Under the pieces are notes generated by a model. It worked only from the letters and a program-made list of their open reading frames with translations, was not told where the DNA came from and did no database searches. A DNA stretch of 64,000 nt from Streptomyces sp. ATexAB-D23 (GTDB taxonomy: Bacteria > Actinomycetota > Actinomycetes > Streptomycetales > Streptomycetaceae). Shown here in pieces: positions 40,372 through 48,918 of this stretch; positions within the stretch are counted from its first letter, which is position 1, and each line of letters starts with the position of its first letter. The DNA lies in contig NZ_KB892010.1 of assembly GCF_000373645.1 (NCBI RefSeq), positions 94,954 through 158,953 of the forward strand, read 5' to 3'. The translations under genes and the position numbers were made by a program.

Positions 40372-41553
40372 ATGAGCGGGAGCGGAGCAGGGGTGGACGT
40401 ACGGGGTACGGCGGCGCCCGGATTCGAAGCGGTCCGGGACGCCTTCGTCCGCAACTTCGAACAGCGCGGTGACCGCGGGGCCGCGGTCACCGTCTACCGG
40501 CACGGGCGCAAGGTCGTCGACCTGTGGGCCGGCACCAGAGACGTCGACGGCACCGAACCCTGGGCCGTCGACACCGTCCAGGTCGTCCGCTCCGCCGGCA
40601 AGGGCATCGCCGCGGCCGTCCCGCTGCTGCTCCACCAGCGCGGCCAGATCGACCTGCACGCCCCGGTCTCCACGTACTGGCCCGAGTTCAAGGCGAACGG
40701 CAAGGAACGCGTCCTCGTCCGCCACCTCCTCGCCCACCGGGCCGGAGTCCCCGCCCTGGACCGGCCGCTGACCCCCGACGAGGCCGCCGACGGGGTGAGC
40801 GGGGCACGGGCCGTCGCCGCCCAGCGCCCCGCCTGGGAGCCCGGCACCGCCCACGGCTACCACGCGCAGACCTACAGCTGGCTCGTCGGCGAACTCGTGC
40901 GGCGCGTCACCGGACGCACCGTCGGCCGCTGGGTCGCCGAGGAGATCGCCCGCCCGCTCGGCCTGGACTTCTGGTTCGGCATCCCGGACGACGAGGCCCA
41001 CCGCATCGGCCGGATCGGCCCGGTCGAACCGCCGGCCGGCGAGAACACGGGCGCCCTGCGGATGCGCCCCAAGCGCTCGGTCGTGGACGCCTACCGCGAC
41101 CCGGAATCGCTCACCCGGCGGGCGTTCGGCGCCATCGACCCGCTCCCCGACGAGAACGCCCCCGGCTACCGCGCCGCCGAACTCCCCGCGTCCAACGGCA
41201 TCGCGACCGCCCGCGGCCTGGCCCGCTGCTACGCGGCGATGATCGGCCCGGTCGACGGCCACCGGCTGTTCGCCCCGGCCACCCTCACCCTCGCCCGCAC
41301 CGAGGAGTCGGCGGGCCCGGACCAGGTCCTCGTCGTCAACACCCGGTTCGGGCTGGGCTACATGCTCCACGGCCCCGCGAGCCCCCTGCTCGCGCCCGGC
41401 TCCTTCGGCCACCCGGGCCGGGGCGGCTCGCTGGGCTTCGCCGACCCGGAGTCCGGCATCGCCCTCGGCTACGTGACCAACGGCCTCCAGAAGGGAGTGA
41501 CCGCCGACCCCCGGTCCCAGGCCCTGGTCCGCGCGGTACGGTCGGCGCTATGA
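40372..41553 (+). CDS. Serine hydrolase, beta-lactamase-like (family VIII esterase type)
   Basis: 393-residue penicillin-binding-fold hydrolase. Nucleophile and base are S74-A-G-K77 (SxxK) and the tyrosine motif lies around Y163 ('HGYHAQTYSW'); the third element is 'HPGRGGSLGF' near the C-terminus. No signal peptide, so probably a cytoplasmic esterase or lactonase rather than a cell-wall enzyme. ATG 40372 with GGGGGG before it; 5 residues upstream frame are possible. The stop overlaps the SDR start, so they form an operon. Confidence 0.88.
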   Translation: MSGSGAGVDVRGTAAPGFEAVRDAFVRNFEQRGDRGAAVTVYRHGRKVVDLWAGTRDVDGTEPWAVDTVQVVRSAGKGIAAAVPLLLHQRGQIDLHAPVSTYWPEFKANGKERVLVRHLLAHRAGVPALDRPLTPDEAADGVSGARAVAAQRPAWEPGTAHGYHAQTYSWLVGELVRRVTGRTVGRWVAEEIARPLGLDFWFGIPDDEAHRIGRIGPVEPPAGENTGALRMRPKRSVVDAYRDPESLTRRAFGAIDPLPDENAPGYRAAELPASNGIATARGLARCYAAMIGPVDGHRLFAPATLTLARTEESAGPDQVLVVNTRFGLGYMLHGPASPLLAPGSFGHPGRGGSLGFADPESGIALGYVTNGLQKGVTADPRSQALVRAVRSAL

Positions 41554-42332
41554 CTCCTGCGCGCTTCGACGGGTACGCCGTCCTCATCACCGGCGCGGGC
41601 CGGGGCATCGGCGCCGCCACCGCCCGCCTGCTGGCCGCCGAGGGCGCCCGCGTCCTCGTCACCGACCTGGACGGTAGCCGGGCGGAGTCCGTGGCGGCGG
41701 AGATCCGGGCGGACGGGCGCGTGGCCGAGGCGCTGGGCTGCGACGTGGCGGACCGGGCGGCGGTCGACGCGGCGGTGGCGTACGCCGTGGAGACGTTCGG
41801 CGGGCTCGACGTCCTGGTCAACAACGCGTACTCGTGCAGCCTCGACAGCATGCTCTTCGAGGACGAGCCGGACGAGACCTGGCACCGCGACCTGGACATC
41901 ACCCTCGGCGGCGCCTACCGCTGCTCACGCGCCGCGATGCCGCACCTCGCCGCGTCCGGGCGGGGCGCGATCGTCTCCATCGGCTCGGTCAACGGCATGC
42001 AGGACTTCGGCAACCACGCCTACAGCGCCGCCAAGGCGGGCCTGGCGAGCCTCACCCGTACGCTCGCCGGCCACGCCGGACCGCGCGGCGTGCGGGCCAA
42101 CCTCGTCGTGCCCGGCACGATCCGCACCGACGCCTGGGCGGGCCGCGAGGCCGAGCTCGACCGGGTCAGCTCCCTCTACCCGCTCGGCCGGGTCGGCGAA
42201 CCGGAGGACATCGCGAAGGCGGTCGCGTTCCTCGCGTCGTCGGACGCGGAGTGGATCACGGGCACGTCGCTGTGCGTGGACGGCGGGCTGACCGCGGTCA
42301 ACACGGGGTTCCGGGCCGCGGTTTCCGAGTAG
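41550..42332 (+). CDS. Short-chain dehydrogenase/reductase
   Basis: 260-residue classical SDR: T-G-A-G-R-G-I-G near residues 14-21, 'LVNNAYS' (NNA with A-Y instead of A-G), 'SIGSVNGMQDFGNHAYSAAK' (catalytic Ser, Y-x-x-x-K), and 'TGTSLCVDGGL'. ATGA overlap with the serine hydrolase gene suggests the two act on the same compound, for example hydrolysis of an ester and oxidation of the released alcohol (inference). Confidence 0.9.
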   Translation: MTPARFDGYAVLITGAGRGIGAATARLLAAEGARVLVTDLDGSRAESVAAEIRADGRVAEALGCDVADRAAVDAAVAYAVETFGGLDVLVNNAYSCSLDSMLFEDEPDETWHRDLDITLGGAYRCSRAAMPHLAASGRGAIVSIGSVNGMQDFGNHAYSAAKAGLASLTRTLAGHAGPRGVRANLVVPGTIRTDAWAGREAELDRVSSLYPLGRVGEPEDIAKAVAFLASSDAEWITGTSLCVDGGLTAVNTGFRAAVSE

Positions 42333-42439
42333 GGCCTGTCCGGGCGGCTCGCGCCCGTACCGTCTGCGCGAACGCTCACCCCGCCCGTGTGCAAGTACGG
42401 GGTGAGACCGCCGCCCGGCGGTCCCGGACAGGAGACTCC

Positions 42440-43006
42440 ATGGATCCGGACGAGGACCTGTTGGCTCGCTCCGCACGCGAGCCAACGGCATTCGAGCCGC
42501 TGGTCGCCCGGCACTCCCAGGCCCTGCACGGCTACCTCGTACGCCGCGCGCCGGCAGCCGCCGACGACCTGCTCTCCGAGGTGTGGCTCCAGGCGTACGC
42601 CCACCGCAAGACGTTCGACGCCGAGCGCGGCTCCGCCAGGGGCTGGCTGTTCGGCGTCGCCGGGAACGTACTGTCCCGGCACCGGCAGGCCGTGGCACGC
42701 GCCGCCGCCCGCGAACAGCGCCAGCACCCCGACGCCACGACGGCCGACCCCTGGCAGGCCGTCGACCAGCGCCTGGACGCCGCCTCCGTCGGCCCCGAGC
42801 TGCGCGAGAAGCTGGCTGAACTCCCCGAGAACGAGCGCGAGTTGCTGCTCCTCGTGGCGTGGGAGCAGCTGACCCCCGCCGAGGCCGCCGCCGCCGTCGG
42901 CGTCCCCGCCGGCACCGCACGTTCCCGTCTGCACCGGGCCCGTACCCGGCTGCGTGACGGACTTTCCAGAACCACCCGTACGACCCTGACGGGAGACTTC
43001 GCATGA
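42440..43006 (+). CDS. ECF-type RNA polymerase sigma factor
   Basis: 188-residue sigma-70 family factor with only regions 2 and 4: region 2 about residues 15-80 ('LVARHSQALHGYLVRRAP', 'ARGWLFGVAGNVLSRHRQ') and region 4 about 115-175 ('AELPENERELLLLVAWEQLTPAEAAAAVGV'-type helices, trimmed here). It recognises alternative promoters in response to an unknown signal. GGAGACTCC spacing from the ATG is good. It shares an ATGA-type overlap with the following membrane protein, which by position is the candidate anti-sigma partner. Confidence 0.9.
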   Translation: MDPDEDLLARSAREPTAFEPLVARHSQALHGYLVRRAPAAADDLLSEVWLQAYAHRKTFDAERGSARGWLFGVAGNVLSRHRQAVARAAAREQRQHPDATTADPWQAVDQRLDAASVGPELREKLAELPENERELLLLVAWEQLTPAEAAAAVGVPAGTARSRLHRARTRLRDGLSRTTRTTLTGDFA

Positions 43007-44061
43007 CGCACGAGAACCAGCACAAGGACCTTCTCGACTTCCCCGGCGCCGCCGCCCTGGAGCGCGCCGGCCGGACCGAACCGCTCGACCCGGCCGTCCA
43101 GGCACGAGCCCACTCCCTGGTCCTGGGGGCCATCGCGGCGGACGCCACGGAAACCCAGGAGACCGTCCGGGCCGAGGTCGTCAAGCCCCGCTTCGGCCGG
43201 AACCGGATGTTCGCCCTCGCCGCCGCGGTCGCGGCCGTCGCGGTGGGCGCCGCGATCCTCCCGGTCACGGACATCGGCGGCGACGGACCGGCGGCCAGCG
43301 CGTCGGCGTCCGAGGTGTTCACCACCATGGCCAACCACTTCAGCATCGCCGACCGTGTCAACAGCGAGTCGATCACCGAACACCTCAAGGGCAAGTCGGC
43401 GACCGCCCCGTACTGGAAGACCAAGGTGACGGGGTGGGTGGAGGGTAACCACGCCTCCACCGACACCATCTACCTGAGCCGTCACTCGATGACCATCAAG
43501 AGCGAGGACGGGACGACCGCCGTCAAGAAGTTCGACTCGGAACGCGAGTGGGCCGTCGGCAAGGGCTGGGTGGACTGGGACCACCTCAAGAACCTGCCCG
43601 CCGAGCCGGACGCACTGCGCCGCGCACTTTCCGCCGGAGCCAAGGGGAGCGACGCCGCCGCGGAGCAGACCGTCCGGCAGGCCGGTGAGCTGCTGATCAG
43701 CGCGCCCATCACCGACAAGGTGCGAGCCGCGGTCTTCCGCGTCCTGGCGAAGACTCCCGGCGCCACGGTGCAGGAGGGCGTGAAGGACGCGGTCGGCCGC
43801 TCAGGCACCCGGATCACCTGGAAGTGGGACAAGCCCTTCACCGAGCAGAACTCGAGGGCCGGGGGCTTCAGCCCGGCCACGGACGGGAAATCCCCCAAGG
43901 GCTACAAGCTGGAACCCGGCCCGATCCTCCGCCAGCACTGGATCGTCTCCCCGTCCGACGGCCGCATCCTGGAGGTCGACCACGACGAGCACGACAAGCC
44001 CGGCCACGTCGTCCGCCGCTCGACCTACCTGAGCGTGGGGCCGGCGACGACGACGGACTGA
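43003..44061 (+). CDS. CU044_5270-family membrane protein, sigma factor partner
   Basis: 352-residue protein: cytoplasmic N-terminus (~1-65), one transmembrane helix near 68-92 ('MFALAAAVAAVAVGAAILPV'), and an extracytoplasmic C-terminal domain with 'WVEGNHASTDTIYLSRHSMT' and 'PGATVQEGVKDAVGRSGT', the pattern of the CU044_5270 family routinely encoded after such sigma factors. It may sense extracytoplasmic signals and hold the sigma factor; no zinc anti-sigma motif is present, so the mechanism is unclear. Overlap with the sigma gene by 4 bp. Confidence 0.85.
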   Translation: MTHENQHKDLLDFPGAAALERAGRTEPLDPAVQARAHSLVLGAIAADATETQETVRAEVVKPRFGRNRMFALAAAVAAVAVGAAILPVTDIGGDGPAASASASEVFTTMANHFSIADRVNSESITEHLKGKSATAPYWKTKVTGWVEGNHASTDTIYLSRHSMTIKSEDGTTAVKKFDSEREWAVGKGWVDWDHLKNLPAEPDALRRALSAGAKGSDAAAEQTVRQAGELLISAPITDKVRAAVFRVLAKTPGATVQEGVKDAVGRSGTRITWKWDKPFTEQNSRAGGFSPATDGKSPKGYKLEPGPILRQHWIVSPSDGRILEVDHDEHDKPGHVVRRSTYLSVGPATTTD

Positions 44062-44255
44062 TCCCGGCCCCGCTCACCGGACAGGGGCGTCAGGACCCCT
44101 CGGCGCCCTCCACGACGGCGGGCCGCCAGCCGGCCACGGGGTCCGTCGGCGCCGCCGACGGGCCCCATGGCGACGGCTCGTACCTGCTCCAACTGGCGGG
44201 CGGTGTCCGTTCCGGGCGGCGCGGACGTACGGTGCGAAGCGGGCCCGCTCGCGAC

Positions 44256-45066
44256 TCATCGGCAGACCAATATGCCGCCAAGGCAGGTGACGCGGAAAAC
44301 GCCCTCTGCCTGGATGGTCTCGTCGACCCGCTCCCGCGCGCGCTCGATCGTCTCCAGGAACGGGACGCCCATCCTGTCCGCCCAGGCTTCGTAGGAGGCC
44401 AAGTGCGCGACGACCGGTTCGGCGTCGGTCACCTCGATCACCCCGGGGAGGGGGATCGTGCGGATCTCACCGAAGACCGCTCCCAGGATCGACGGCGCGT
44501 CCTCCAGGGTGAACCGGGCGGACAACTGCACTCGGGCCGGGCCCTCCTGGATACCCAGCACATCACCTGCGGCCTGTCGCCAGAGGTGTTCCAGTTCCCG
44601 CTTGTCGGTCCGGCTGTTCGTGGAGACGATCGCAATGCCGCCGGGTGCCAATACGCGCCCCAACTCGCGGACAGCCAGGGCTTGGTCCTCGACGTGGTAC
44701 AGCATGTGAAGCGCAAGAACCGCCCCGAGGGATCGATCCGCAAGGGGCAGCTGCTGGACGTCCGCGACGACCGCTCCGGGGATGGTGCCGAGGATGCCGT
44801 GCGAGACGTCCATGGGCAGCACCTTCAGGTCGGGGCGGTCGTCCCGCACCCGGGCGACGAACTTCCCGTTACCGCACCCCACATCAGCGACCACGCCGCG
44901 TACGTCGGCCAGTTCGTCAACGACGGTGCCTGGCAGGTCGTGGCTAAGGGGTCTGCCATTGGTAGAGGGACTGACGGGCGGCCAGGTACTGACCCGTTCC
45001 GTACGCCTTGGTGGAAAGAAGGCTGCGATTGGTCACCAGATGATCATCTGTGGGCTGGGCGGTCAT
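44256..45066 (-). pseudogene. SAM-dependent methyltransferase with one frameshift
   Basis: A Rossmann methyltransferase gene broken by a +1 shift near 44947. The first 41 codons run from the ATG ending at 45066 ('DDHLVTNRSLLSTKAYGTGQ', 'ARQSLYQWQTP') to a TAG at 44944; the next frame continues as 'HDLPGTVVDELADVRGVVAD' and 'VADVGCGNGKFVARVRDD' to the end. The SAM motif V-A-D-V-G-C-G-N-G is intact. Four bases (TAGC) stand where three are expected. Either an inactivating insertion or a sequence error; otherwise about 270 residues, full length. The 194 bp between the CU044_5270 stop and this gene hold nothing. Confidence 0.72.
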
Positions 45067-45480
45067 CGGGGCTCCGTAGAATTGCCGGCGAGAGCGGGCC
45101 GGACAGTCACCTCTTGAATATGCGCGCGGAGATCGACCGCCGACTGTGCGCCACGGTACGGCTCGCTTCCGAGGAGCGCGGCCGGATTGCGAAGCCTGAT
45201 GGTGATGCTCGCCGTGTATGTGTCGGCGCCGAAGACCTCCGAGAGGTTCGCACCAGCTCCCTCGACGTCTCCGCCGGCAAGGTAGGCCGTCGCCAGGTCC
45301 AGACGGGCGGCCTGTAGATCGCCGGGGGAGCGGTCTTCTTCCGGCCCGGCCCGGTACAGCTCCACCGCGTGAGTGGACGCGCTTGTAGCGTGCCGAATCT
45401 GCTCGTCGCCCCCGACGGCCAGCAGCGTGGTCCCGGCGTACGCCGTGATGCGTTGCTCGCATCGGCGGCGGGTGCCCGGC
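45063..45480 (-). pseudogene. C-terminal remnant of a TPR-containing regulator
   Basis: The minus-strand frame reads 'RHATSASTHAVELYRAGPEE', 'DLQAARLDLATAYLAGGDVE', 'SAVDLRAHIQEV' and ends at 45063. This is the tetratricopeptide C-terminus common to Streptomyces XRE/TPR regulators. The HTH and the earlier repeats are absent upstream, where a different gene fragment lies on the opposite strand. The left limit of similarity is clear, the right limit approximate. It precedes the methyltransferase by a few bases, an arrangement common for intact regulator-methyltransferase pairs. Confidence 0.55.
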
Positions 45481-45519
45481 GACCGGCACGGGAAGCGCGC
45501 GAGAAGTCGGCCGCCCCGT

Positions 45520-45994
45520 ACGTGGACACGGCGGTGCAGTGTCAGCTGTCCACGCATGACGCAGGCGAACACTTCGGCCTCCTCACCGACGACGGCGTGT
45601 ACGGAACCGCGCTGTGGCTCCGCTGGTACGGGGGAGACGAGACGGAACTTGTCCTGCTGTCGGACTGTCCGGCGGTGGCCCCGGGGCCCGACGGCGAGGG
45701 CTGCTGTCTGTTCGCCGACCACGCCGAGCAGCACACCTGGGCCGCCGGCCTGGCTTCTCGACCACGCCCGCACGGCCTGGAACCTGGACCTGGCGGACGC
45801 GGCGATGCGGGACGCCGTTCTCGTACGCTCCGAGACCCGCCTCGGGTACGGCCGAGCCACGTACGAGATCAACAAGGGCCGCCAACGCCAACGTCCGGTC
45901 CGAGATCAGCAGTGCCGACCCCGACCCCGACCCATGGACCCTGCGCCTCGCGGCAGCCGCCACCACCTGGCACGCACACCGTCCGGGCCGGTGA
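45520..45994 (+). pseudogene. Degenerate hypothetical gene in three frames
   Basis: Coding-like plus-strand sequence changes frame twice: 'VQCQLSTHDAGEHFGLLTDD' to 'ADHAEQHTWA' (to about 45740), then 'LLDHARTAWNLDLADAAMRD' to 'ATYEINKGRQ' (to ~45885), then 'NVRSEISSADPDPDPWTLRL' to 'TWHAHRPGR' ending at 45994. Joined, these would make one protein of about 150 residues that I do not recognise. Two frameshifts and no start mark it as broken. Confidence 0.45.
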
Positions 45995-46021
45995 CAGCGC
46001 GGTGCGCATACGCTGGTGAGC

Positions 46022-47260
46022 ATGACCTCAGTGGAGGAGAAGCGCCCGCGCGCGCTGCTCGCGGGCGCTTCGCGGCGGTGGGTGCGGGCGCTGCCGTGGG
46101 CCGTGGCGTTCGTGCTGTGCGTCGCCCTGCTGCCCACCACCATCCAGGTCCTCACCGCCGACTACGGCCTGAACGGGGGCGTCGCCGGCGCGCTGGCCGT
46201 CGCCCAGGCCGCACCGCTGCTGCTCGCCGTCGTACGGCCGCTGCACGCCTGGTACGTGGTCTTCGCCGCCGACGTGGCGGGGGCGCTCGCCCTGCTCGCC
46301 GTCGACTTCGAGGAGCGGCTGCTGTGGCCGTTCCCGCCCATGGAGATCGTCGGGTACGTCGGCCTCTGCCTGGCCCTGGGCCTGCGCGAGCGGCGCCGGA
46401 CGCTGCTGCTGGTGTGGCTGGCCACGGCGGTCGCGAACGTGGCCCTCGGGTTCGCCGCGCCCCACGGCTTCGGCGCCGGGGACCTGCTGTTCACCATCCT
46501 CGGGGGCGTGGCGCTCCTGCTGGGCGGTGCGCTGCGCGAGCGGTCCGAGGTTCAGCGCAGGCTGACCGAGCAGGAGACGATCAGCGAGGCCGAGCGCGGC
46601 CGGCGCACGCTGCTGGAGGAGCGCGCCCGGATCGCCCGCGAACTGCACGACGTGGTGGCCCACCACATGTCCGTCATCACGGTGCAGGCGGACACCGCGG
46701 AGTACCGCCACGACGGGCTGCCGCCGCGGATGCGGGAGGAATTCACCACCATCGCGGCCACCGCGCGCCAGTCGCTCGGCGAGATGCGCAGGCTCCTCGG
46801 CGTGCTGCGCAACGAGGAGGCGGACGGCGAACTCGTGCCCCAGCCGGGCCTGGCGCAGATCGGTTCCCTGGCGGAGGCGACGGCGAGGGCCGGCGGGCCG
46901 GTGGAGTTCACCCCCTGCGACGCCGACGTGCCGGAAGCGGTGGGCCTGTCCGCGTACCGGATCGTCCAGGAGGCCCTCGCGAACGTCGTACGGCACGCGC
47001 CGGGAGCACCCACGCGGGTCTCGCTGTCCGTGTCGGAACCCGAACCGCCGGCCGGCCCCCGGCTCACCGTCCTGGTCGTCAACGGCCCGCCGCCCGAGCC
47101 TCCCGCCGGGCCGCTCGAAGCGAGCGGTACCGGGCACGGGCTCGTCGGCATGCGCGAGCGGGTACGGATCATCGGCGGCACCCTCGACGCGGGGCCGCTC
47201 CCGGACGGCGGCTTCCGCGTCGCCGCCCGGCTTCCTCTGACCGGAACGGACACCACGTGA
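46022..47260 (+). CDS. Sensor histidine kinase (HisKA_3)
   Basis: 412-residue NarL-type sensor kinase with 4-6 N-terminal transmembrane segments (~25-170), a coiled linker ('LTEQETISEAERGRRTLLEE'), the dimerisation/phosphoacceptor box with H209 in 'RIARELHDVVAHHMSVIT', and a HATPase domain (~300-405, 'YRIVQEALANVVRHAPGA', 'TGHGLVGMRERV'). It has no sizeable outer sensory domain, so it may sense within the membrane. It overlaps the response regulator start by GTGA and is upstream of an ABC transporter it probably controls. ATG at 46022; a GTG at 46016 is the alternative. Confidence 0.92.
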   Translation: MTSVEEKRPRALLAGASRRWVRALPWAVAFVLCVALLPTTIQVLTADYGLNGGVAGALAVAQAAPLLLAVVRPLHAWYVVFAADVAGALALLAVDFEERLLWPFPPMEIVGYVGLCLALGLRERRRTLLLVWLATAVANVALGFAAPHGFGAGDLLFTILGGVALLLGGALRERSEVQRRLTEQETISEAERGRRTLLEERARIARELHDVVAHHMSVITVQADTAEYRHDGLPPRMREEFTTIAATARQSLGEMRRLLGVLRNEEADGELVPQPGLAQIGSLAEATARAGGPVEFTPCDADVPEAVGLSAYRIVQEALANVVRHAPGAPTRVSLSVSEPEPPAGPRLTVLVVNGPPPEPPAGPLEASGTGHGLVGMRERVRIIGGTLDAGPLPDGGFRVAARLPLTGTDTT

Positions 47261-47931
47261 CGACACGCGTCATCATCGTCGACGACCAGGCCATGGTGCG
47301 GGCGGGCTTCGCCGCGCTGCTGGCAGCCCAGAGCGACATCGACGTGGTGGGCGAGGCCCCCGACGGCGCGCAGGGCGTCGAGCTGAGCCGGCACACCCGC
47401 CCCGATGTCGTGCTGATGGACGTCCGGATGCCCGGGATGAACGGCCTGGAGGCCGCACGCGACCTCCTGCACCCGCCGTCGGGCGTGACCCACCGGCCCC
47501 GCGTCCTGATGCTCACCACCTTCGACGTCGACGACTACGTCTACGAGGCGCTCCGGGCGGGCGCGAGCGGCTTCCTCCTCAAGGACGCGCCACCGGCCGA
47601 CCTGATCGCGGCGGTCCGCGTCGTGGCCGCGGGCGACGCGCTGCTCGCCCCGTCCGTGACGCGCCGCCTCATCGCGGACTTCGTCAAGCAGCGCCCCGCC
47701 GCCCGGGGCAAGCCCGCGCAGCGGCTGAAGGGCCTGACGGAGCGCGAGACCGAGGTCCTCGCACTGGTGGCCCGCGGCCTGTCGAACGGCGAGATCGCGC
47801 GGACGCTGGTGCTGGCCGAGCAGACGGTGAAGACCCACGTCAGCCGCGTCCTCACCAAGCTCGACCTGCGCGACCGCGCCCAGGCGGTGGTCTTCGCCTA
47901 CGAGTCGGGGCTGGTGGCCCCGGGCGAGTAG
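47257..47931 (+). CDS. LuxR/NarL-type response regulator
   Basis: 224-residue response regulator: receiver domain ~1-120 with acidic pair D9-D10, phosphoacceptor D55 ('LMDVRMPG'), T in 'LMLTTFD' and K in 'FLLKDAPP'; LuxR HTH ~155-218 ('GLTERETEVLALVARGLSNG', 'EQTVKTHVSRVLTKLDLRDR'). GTG start overlaps the kinase stop. Likely activates the downstream ABC transporter genes, whose upstream region carries a perfect CTACGGCCGTAG palindrome. Confidence 0.95.
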   Translation: MTTRVIIVDDQAMVRAGFAALLAAQSDIDVVGEAPDGAQGVELSRHTRPDVVLMDVRMPGMNGLEAARDLLHPPSGVTHRPRVLMLTTFDVDDYVYEALRAGASGFLLKDAPPADLIAAVRVVAAGDALLAPSVTRRLIADFVKQRPAARGKPAQRLKGLTERETEVLALVARGLSNGEIARTLVLAEQTVKTHVSRVLTKLDLRDRAQAVVFAYESGLVAPGE

Positions 47932-47964
47932 GCGGTGGGCGGCCCACCCGCTCTCCTCCACCCC

Positions 47965-47976
47965 CTACGGCCGTAG
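47965..47976. promoter_or_regulatory. CTACGGCCGTAG palindrome, candidate response-regulator site
   Basis: Perfect 12-bp palindrome 34 bp after the response regulator stop and about 97 bp before the ABC ATPase start; a TATGAC -10-like element follows at 47999-48004. NarL-type regulators bind such dyads; the pairing is inferred. Confidence 0.45.
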
Positions 47977-48072
47977 TACCGCCGGTTTGGCTCCCGGGTA
48001 TGACGCCCGGCGCACAGCCTTCCCCGCACTCTTCATCCGTCGGAGAAGCGCACGTGTGAAGGAGAGCGGAAA

Positions 48073-48918
48073 ATGAGGCTACGCAGCGGCAAGCGGCAGA
48101 AGGCGGGCGACCGGCCGGAGGCGGACAACCGGCCCGGGGGCCCGGCCGCCACGCCCGGCCTCGCCGTGGAACTGCGCGACGTCCGGCGGCACTACGGACG
48201 CGGGGCGGGCACGGTGCACGCCCTCGCGGGCATCGACCTGGCCCTGCCGCGCGGCACGTTCACCGCGGTCATGGGCCCGTCCGGGTCCGGAAAGTCGACC
48301 TTCCTGCAGTGCGCCGCCGGACTCGACCGGCCGTCGGCGGGATCGGTACGGCTCGGCGGTACGGAGATCACCGGCATGAGCGAGAACGAGCTCACCGAGC
48401 TGCGCCGCAGCCGCCTCGGCTTCGTCTTCCAGGCGTTCAACCTGTTGCCTTCGCTGAACGTGGAGCAGAACGTGCTGCTGCCGATGCGCCTGGCCGGGCA
48501 GCGCCAGGACCGGCACCGGGCGCAGGCGGTGCTCGCCCAGGTCGGGCTCGCGGACAAGGCGCGGCGCAGGCCGGCGGAGCTCTCCGGCGGCCAGCAGCAG
48601 CGCGTGGCCGTCGCCCGCGCCCTGGTCACCGAACCGGACGTGATCTTCGCGGACGAGCCCACCGGCGCCCTGGACACCGGCACCGCCGCCGAGGTCCTCG
48701 GCCTGCTGCGCAACGCGGTGGACGCCCTCGGCGCCACCGTCGTCATGGTCACCCACGACCCGGCAGCCGCCGCCTGGGCCGACCGCGTGCTGTTCCTCGC
48801 CGACGGCGCCTTCGCCGGCCACGTCGAGCGGGGCTCGGCGGAGCGCATCGCGGCCGGGATGGCCGCGCTCACCTCCCGTACCGCCCGCGCCGGGGCGATG
48901 GCGGGGGCGGCGGCATGA
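48073..48918 (+). CDS. ABC transporter ATP-binding protein (MacB/LolD type)
   Basis: 281-residue ATPase: N-terminal basic extension (~1-30), Walker A G-P-S-G-S-G-K-S-T (~78-86), Q-loop 'FVFQAFNLLPSL', signature L-S-G-G-Q-Q-Q-R, Walker B 'VIFADEPTGALD', H-loop 'MVTHDP'. 'FNLLP' and the 'DEPTGALD' variant are typical of the MacB/FtsE group that powers FtsX-type permeases, here the next gene. ATGA-type overlap with it. Confidence 0.94.
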   Translation: MRLRSGKRQKAGDRPEADNRPGGPAATPGLAVELRDVRRHYGRGAGTVHALAGIDLALPRGTFTAVMGPSGSGKSTFLQCAAGLDRPSAGSVRLGGTEITGMSENELTELRRSRLGFVFQAFNLLPSLNVEQNVLLPMRLAGQRQDRHRAQAVLAQVGLADKARRRPAELSGGQQQRVAVARALVTEPDVIFADEPTGALDTGTAAEVLGLLRNAVDALGATVVMVTHDPAAAAWADRVLFLADGAFAGHVERGSAERIAAGMAALTSRTARAGAMAGAAA

